Source: Devosia sp. A16 (GTDB taxonomy: Bacteria > Pseudomonadota > Alphaproteobacteria > Rhizobiales > Devosiaceae). From it: a DNA stretch of 64,000 bases. Positions 61,100-64,000 of the stretch are shown here, piece after piece (position 1 is the stretch's first letter; the number at the start of each line of letters is the position of its first letter). The notes beneath the pieces were generated by a model, which was not told the origin of the DNA, did no database searches, and saw only the letters and a program-made list of their open reading frames with translations. The stretch spans positions 4,937,501-5,001,500 of the forward strand of contig NZ_CP012945.1 of assembly GCF_001402915.1 (NCBI RefSeq). The letters are read 5' to 3'. The position numbers were made by a program, and so were the translations under genes.

Positions 61100-62203
61100 A
61101 TGCGCCCGATCCTCACCCCGCTCGCCCAGTCCCTGCCGTCCACCGTGCCGTTCACCGGTCCTGAAGCGCTGGAGCGGCGGAGCGGCGTGTCGTTCCGGGC
61201 GCGGGTCGGGGCCAACGAAAGCGGCTTTGGCCCATCCCCGAAGGTGAGCGACGCGATCGCCGCCGCGGCGGGCGGGGTATGGATGTACGGCGACCCCGAG
61301 ATCCACGACCTCAAGGCAGCCCTCGCGGCCCATCTCGGTATTCCCTCAGCCAACGTTGCGTTGGGCGAAGGCATCGACGGCTTGCACGGGCTGATCGCCC
61401 GGCTGATCACCGAACCGGGCGACGTCGCCGTCACCTCGCTCGGCGCCTACCCGACTTTCAACTACCACGTCACCGGCTTCGGCGGCCGGATCGTCGCCGT
61501 CCCCTATTCCGGCCATCACGAAGATCTCCCAGCGCTCGCTGCGGCGGCGCGCCGCGAACGGGCCAAGGTCATCTATCTGTCCAACCCCGACAACCCGATG
61601 GGCACTTGGTGGGGCGCGACGGAGCTCGAGCGCTTCATCGCGGAGGTTCCGGAAGAAACGCTGATCCTGCTCGACGAGGCCTATTGCGAGACGGCGCCGG
61701 CGGGCACCCTGCCCCCGCTCGACCTTGCCCGCTCCAACCTGATCCGCACCCGCACCTTTTCCAAGGCCTACGGCCTCGCCGGCATGCGCGTCGGCTATGC
61801 CATCGGCGAAGCCCAATTCATCAGGGCCTTCGACAAGGTTCGCAACCATTTCGGCGTCACCCGGCTGAGCCAGGTGGCCGCGATGGCTGCATTGGCGGAC
61901 CAGGCCTGGCTGGCCGAGGTGGTGGCGAAGGTCGCGGCCGGTCGCGAGCGCCTCTACGCCATCGCGACGGAAAACGGCCTCGCCTCGGTGCCGTCGGCCA
62001 CCAATTTCGTCGCCATCGACTGCGGCCGCGACGGCGCATACGCCATGGAGGTGTTGAGAGCTCTCGAACGGCGCGGCGTGTTCGTCCGCAAGCCGATGGC
62101 TCCCGGCCTCGACCGCCACATCCGCATCAGCGTCGGGCGTCCCGAAGAGCTCGATGTGGTGGCTGCAGAACTGCCGGCCGCGCTGCAGGATGCCGCCCGA
62201 TAA
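61100..62203 (+). CDS. HisC-like PLP-dependent aminotransferase
   Basis: A 367-residue fold-type I aminotransferase of the histidinol-phosphate/aromatic group. VGANESGFGPSP is the N-terminal substrate loop, YLSNPDNPMGTWW and LILLDEAYCE carry the Asn and Asp that hold PLP, and RTRTFSKAYGLAGMRVGYAIG holds the PLP Lys at residue 222. No his genes are near, so the substrate may be histidinol phosphate or an aromatic amino acid. AT-rich sequence upstream (61030-61090) may hold the promoter. Confidence 0.93.
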   Translation: MRPILTPLAQSLPSTVPFTGPEALERRSGVSFRARVGANESGFGPSPKVSDAIAAAAGGVWMYGDPEIHDLKAALAAHLGIPSANVALGEGIDGLHGLIARLITEPGDVAVTSLGAYPTFNYHVTGFGGRIVAVPYSGHHEDLPALAAAARRERAKVIYLSNPDNPMGTWWGATELERFIAEVPEETLILLDEAYCETAPAGTLPPLDLARSNLIRTRTFSKAYGLAGMRVGYAIGEAQFIRAFDKVRNHFGVTRLSQVAAMAALADQAWLAEVVAKVAAGRERLYAIATENGLASVPSATNFVAIDCGRDGAYAMEVLRALERRGVFVRKPMAPGLDRHIRISVGRPEELDVVAAELPAALQDAAR

Positions 62204-62280
62204 CTCTTATTTAGTTCCGATCCCGAACACTTCCTTAGCGAACCTGCTGTCTATTGGTCTCGACAATCGGGGCCTATCTC

Positions 62281-62949
62281 ATGAGCAGAACGCTCGCTGG
62301 GGTTGATGGACGCAGACTTGGGCGCGCGACGACGCGACACCCGAGCGCTGTTGCCATCTTCGGGCTGTGCCTGGCCTTGGTCTTGCTGTCCCTCTGGTGC
62401 GCCCCTGTGTTTGCCCAGGAGCAGGCAGTCGCCATTCACCTGATCGACATGGCCCAGGACTCCGAGCTATCCGCCACCGCCGCCAGTCTGGCCGACGGCT
62501 GGTACGACGCGTCGGAGAACAGCTGGGTGCGGGGGTACGAACTCTCCGACGGCACGCCCGTGCAGCTCGCAGACTGGTATCGCACCGACTGGCCCGACAC
62601 GCGCGTCGACATGCTGACCCAGTTCGGCGACGACTTCGGCCTGTTATGGGGCTTCACCACCGGCGAACACGGCGAGAAGTACACCATCGACCCGAGCTTG
62701 CGTCTCGGCTTCGTCACCCAGGCGCATCCGCTCCCCAATGCCGTGCTGTCGCTTTCCGTCCGCGGCACGTTCTGGGGTGATCTCACCGAACATACCTGCG
62801 AAGCCGACTACGGCGACATCGCCGGTATCCAGACCGTCAACTGCCGCCTCGCCGCAACGGTCCTGCCGCCGGAAGAAACGCTGCAGTACCTCGCCCATGC
62901 CGAGCCCAACCGGCTCCACATTTCTCTCAGCTACACCGCCAGTTTCTAG
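62281..62949 (+). CDS. Exported protein of unknown function
   Basis: A 222-residue protein with an N-terminal basic region and hydrophobic segment (AVAIFGLCLALVLLSLWCAPVFAQ) that looks like a signal peptide ending at about residue 45. The mature part has two Cys (HTCEADYG and TVNCRLA) that could pair, and mixed beta segments (LSLSVRGTFWGDLTEH, LHISLSYTASF) ending in Phe, which hints at beta structure. I do not recognise the family. It lies 18 bp before the subtilase-like gene and is probably co-transcribed with it. Confidence 0.7.
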   Translation: MSRTLAGVDGRRLGRATTRHPSAVAIFGLCLALVLLSLWCAPVFAQEQAVAIHLIDMAQDSELSATAASLADGWYDASENSWVRGYELSDGTPVQLADWYRTDWPDTRVDMLTQFGDDFGLLWGFTTGEHGEKYTIDPSLRLGFVTQAHPLPNAVLSLSVRGTFWGDLTEHTCEADYGDIAGIQTVNCRLAATVLPPEETLQYLAHAEPNRLHISLSYTASF

Positions 62950-62967
62950 CGTCCAGGAGTGCACGCC

Positions 62968-63879
62968 ATGATCTCACCTTTCAGATACCTCGCAATCGCA
63001 GCCCTTGCCGCCCTTGGCGTGCTCGGCAGCGTCCCCGCCTCGGTCGCCCAAACCGCCACGCCGGTCCTCAGGAGCTGGATGAGCCCCGACATCGGCGACG
63101 CCTGGACCCAAGGGTACAAGGGCCAGCGGACAACCATCACCGTCGTCGACGACTTCAGCAGCGGCAACCGCTTCACCGGCAATCTCGGCACCGGCTCGTT
63201 GCTCTATCGGCACGGCGAGTGGACGCGGCTCGAGGTCAGCATGATCGCGCCGCTGGCAACGATCAGGTCACAGAGCTTTTATTCCGGCACTACGGTCAAC
63301 CTCGCCGCCGGGCTCAACGTGCTGAACCTCAGCTACGGCATGTATGCCAAAGGCACCTACAGCCTCAATCAGCTGGGATGGAGCGCGCAGGAATCCTCGA
63401 TCATCAACTACGCCAGGAACGGCCGGGCGGTTGTGGTGAAGGCGGCCGGCAATGATGGGATCGCCATCGGCTCCACCAACGCCGCCGGCAACAAGGATTT
63501 CTTCAACCTCGCGCTTGTCGGTACGCAGTCGGCCATCTATGTCGGCGCCCTCACCACCAATGGCACCGTCTCGAACCCTGCGAGCCTCGCCTCCTACTCG
63601 AACCGGGCCGGCACCAACACGGCGGTGCAGAGCCATTTCCTCGTCGTCGGCGTCGACAGCAGCAAGACCGGATTGGCCGGCACCTCGTTCGCCGCGCCGA
63701 TCATTTCGGGCTACGCGTCGATCCTGGGCAGCAAGTTTACCAGCGCGACACCCACGCAGATCACCAACCAGCTGTTGAACACCGCGCGCAAGGACACGCT
63801 GCTCAACTACAACGCGGCGACCTATGGCATGGGCGAGGCCAGCCTCAGCCGCGCTCTGGCGCCGCTGACGATCAGGTAA
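62968..63879 (+). CDS. Secreted S8 (subtilisin-like) serine peptidase, variant
   Basis: A 303-residue protein with a signal peptide (AIAALAALGVLGSVPASVAQ). Subtilase features: TVVDDFSSG with candidate catalytic Asp61 or Asp62, oxyanion Asn162 in AAGNDG, and Ser240 in GTSFAAPIISGYAS. The His motif is atypical: RHGEWTR (His82) in place of HGTHVAG, and the catalytic core is short (about 270 residues). Similar short exported S8 proteins are known in rhizobia, so activity is possible but unproven. AGGAG eight bases before the ATG at 62968 supports this start. It follows a small exported protein gene. Confidence 0.8.
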   Translation: MISPFRYLAIAALAALGVLGSVPASVAQTATPVLRSWMSPDIGDAWTQGYKGQRTTITVVDDFSSGNRFTGNLGTGSLLYRHGEWTRLEVSMIAPLATIRSQSFYSGTTVNLAAGLNVLNLSYGMYAKGTYSLNQLGWSAQESSIINYARNGRAVVVKAAGNDGIAIGSTNAAGNKDFFNLALVGTQSAIYVGALTTNGTVSNPASLASYSNRAGTNTAVQSHFLVVGVDSSKTGLAGTSFAAPIISGYASILGSKFTSATPTQITNQLLNTARKDTLLNYNAATYGMGEASLSRALAPLTIR

Positions 63880-63906
63880 CCCGATCGCGTCACAACTTCA
63901 CATGCA

Positions 63907-63938
63907 GATGTCGCCTCGGCCACTACCGAGGCGACATC
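63907..63938. terminator. Perfect 13-bp hairpin, probable convergent terminator
   Basis: GATGTCGCCTCGG, loop CCACTA, CCGAGGCGACATC. It lies between the S8 gene and the stop of a gene entering from the right on the minus strand. There is no T-tract on either side, so intrinsic termination is uncertain. Confidence 0.55.
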
Positions 63939-63948
63939 GTCCGCGACC

Positions 63949-64000
63949 TCAGCCCAGTTCCTTGCGCACGCCCAGCAGGATGCTGGTTTCGGTGTTGGCG
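63949..64000 (-). CDS. C-terminal fragment of an unidentified gene
   Basis: The last 16 codons of a minus-strand gene cut by the window edge: NTETSILLGVRKELG followed by TGA at 63951-63949. Too short to identify. The converging position and the hairpin next to it support a real gene end. Confidence 0.5.
   Translation of the reverse strand, partial: ANTETSILLGVRKELG

Overview
The window reads as chromosomal DNA of a high-GC alphaproteobacterium of the order Hyphomicrobiales (Rhizobiales), most plausibly Devosia or a close relative. The basis is the FliX/FlbT/FlaF flagellar set, a giant GPR/RgsE-type growth-pole protein (known from polar-growing Hyphomicrobiales), CtrA-type TTAA-N7-TTAA boxes, and overall gene style. 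No sequence search was run, so the genus is an inference. I see no insertion sequence, prophage, CRISPR array or replication origin.

Layout. 1-15 kb: flagellar block. fliX diverges from flgI, a single-domain rod-binding protein and a FlgN-like protein; then a small proline-rich protein, three tandem flagellins, flbT and flaF; on the opposite strand flgE-flgK-flgL. A CtrA box lies between fliX and flgI, and sigma-54-type promoters precede flgI and flgE. 15-21 kb: a LysR regulator and a polyamine-type ABC importer (binding protein, two permeases, ATPase) ending in a 5-formyltetrahydrofolate cyclo-ligase-like protein. 21-33 kb: an orphan P-loop ATPase, metA, an SRPBCC protein, a family 2 glycosyltransferase with a membrane partner, ycjX-ycjF-like genes, two NADPH-dependent FMN reductases (one paired with an HxlR regulator), and small membrane and transport genes.

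33-41.5 kb: sulfur assimilation and redox. cysG, a DUF2849 protein, a siroheme sulfite/nitrite reductase and an APS reductase fused to DUF934 form one operon, with ferredoxin reductase and 2Fe-2S ferredoxin genes downstream. A 21-bp perfect palindrome precedes the operon. A VapBC-type toxin-antitoxin pair with a frameshifted toxin follows, then a second ferredoxin. 41.5-47.5 kb: an Hpt-domain protein diverges from a 1757-residue GPR-like protein built of 22-residue helical repeats; a perfect CtrA box sits between them. This is the most interesting locus, because it suggests cell-cycle control of the polar growth machinery.

47.8-64 kb: two tandem MFS transporters, a GT4 glycosyltransferase, an LpxH-like phosphoesterase, a cupin_5 protein with nagZ, acs, a GNAT protein, a TerC protein, a TupA-like ATP-grasp protein, tRNA-Lys(CTT), an MscS channel, periplasmic msrA, a HisC-like aminotransferase, and two exported proteins including a variant subtilase. 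Several families of intergenic palindromes (about 22.9, 34.4, 47.6, 51.5, 54.3 and 60.1 kb) are scattered through the window; one family is present twice.
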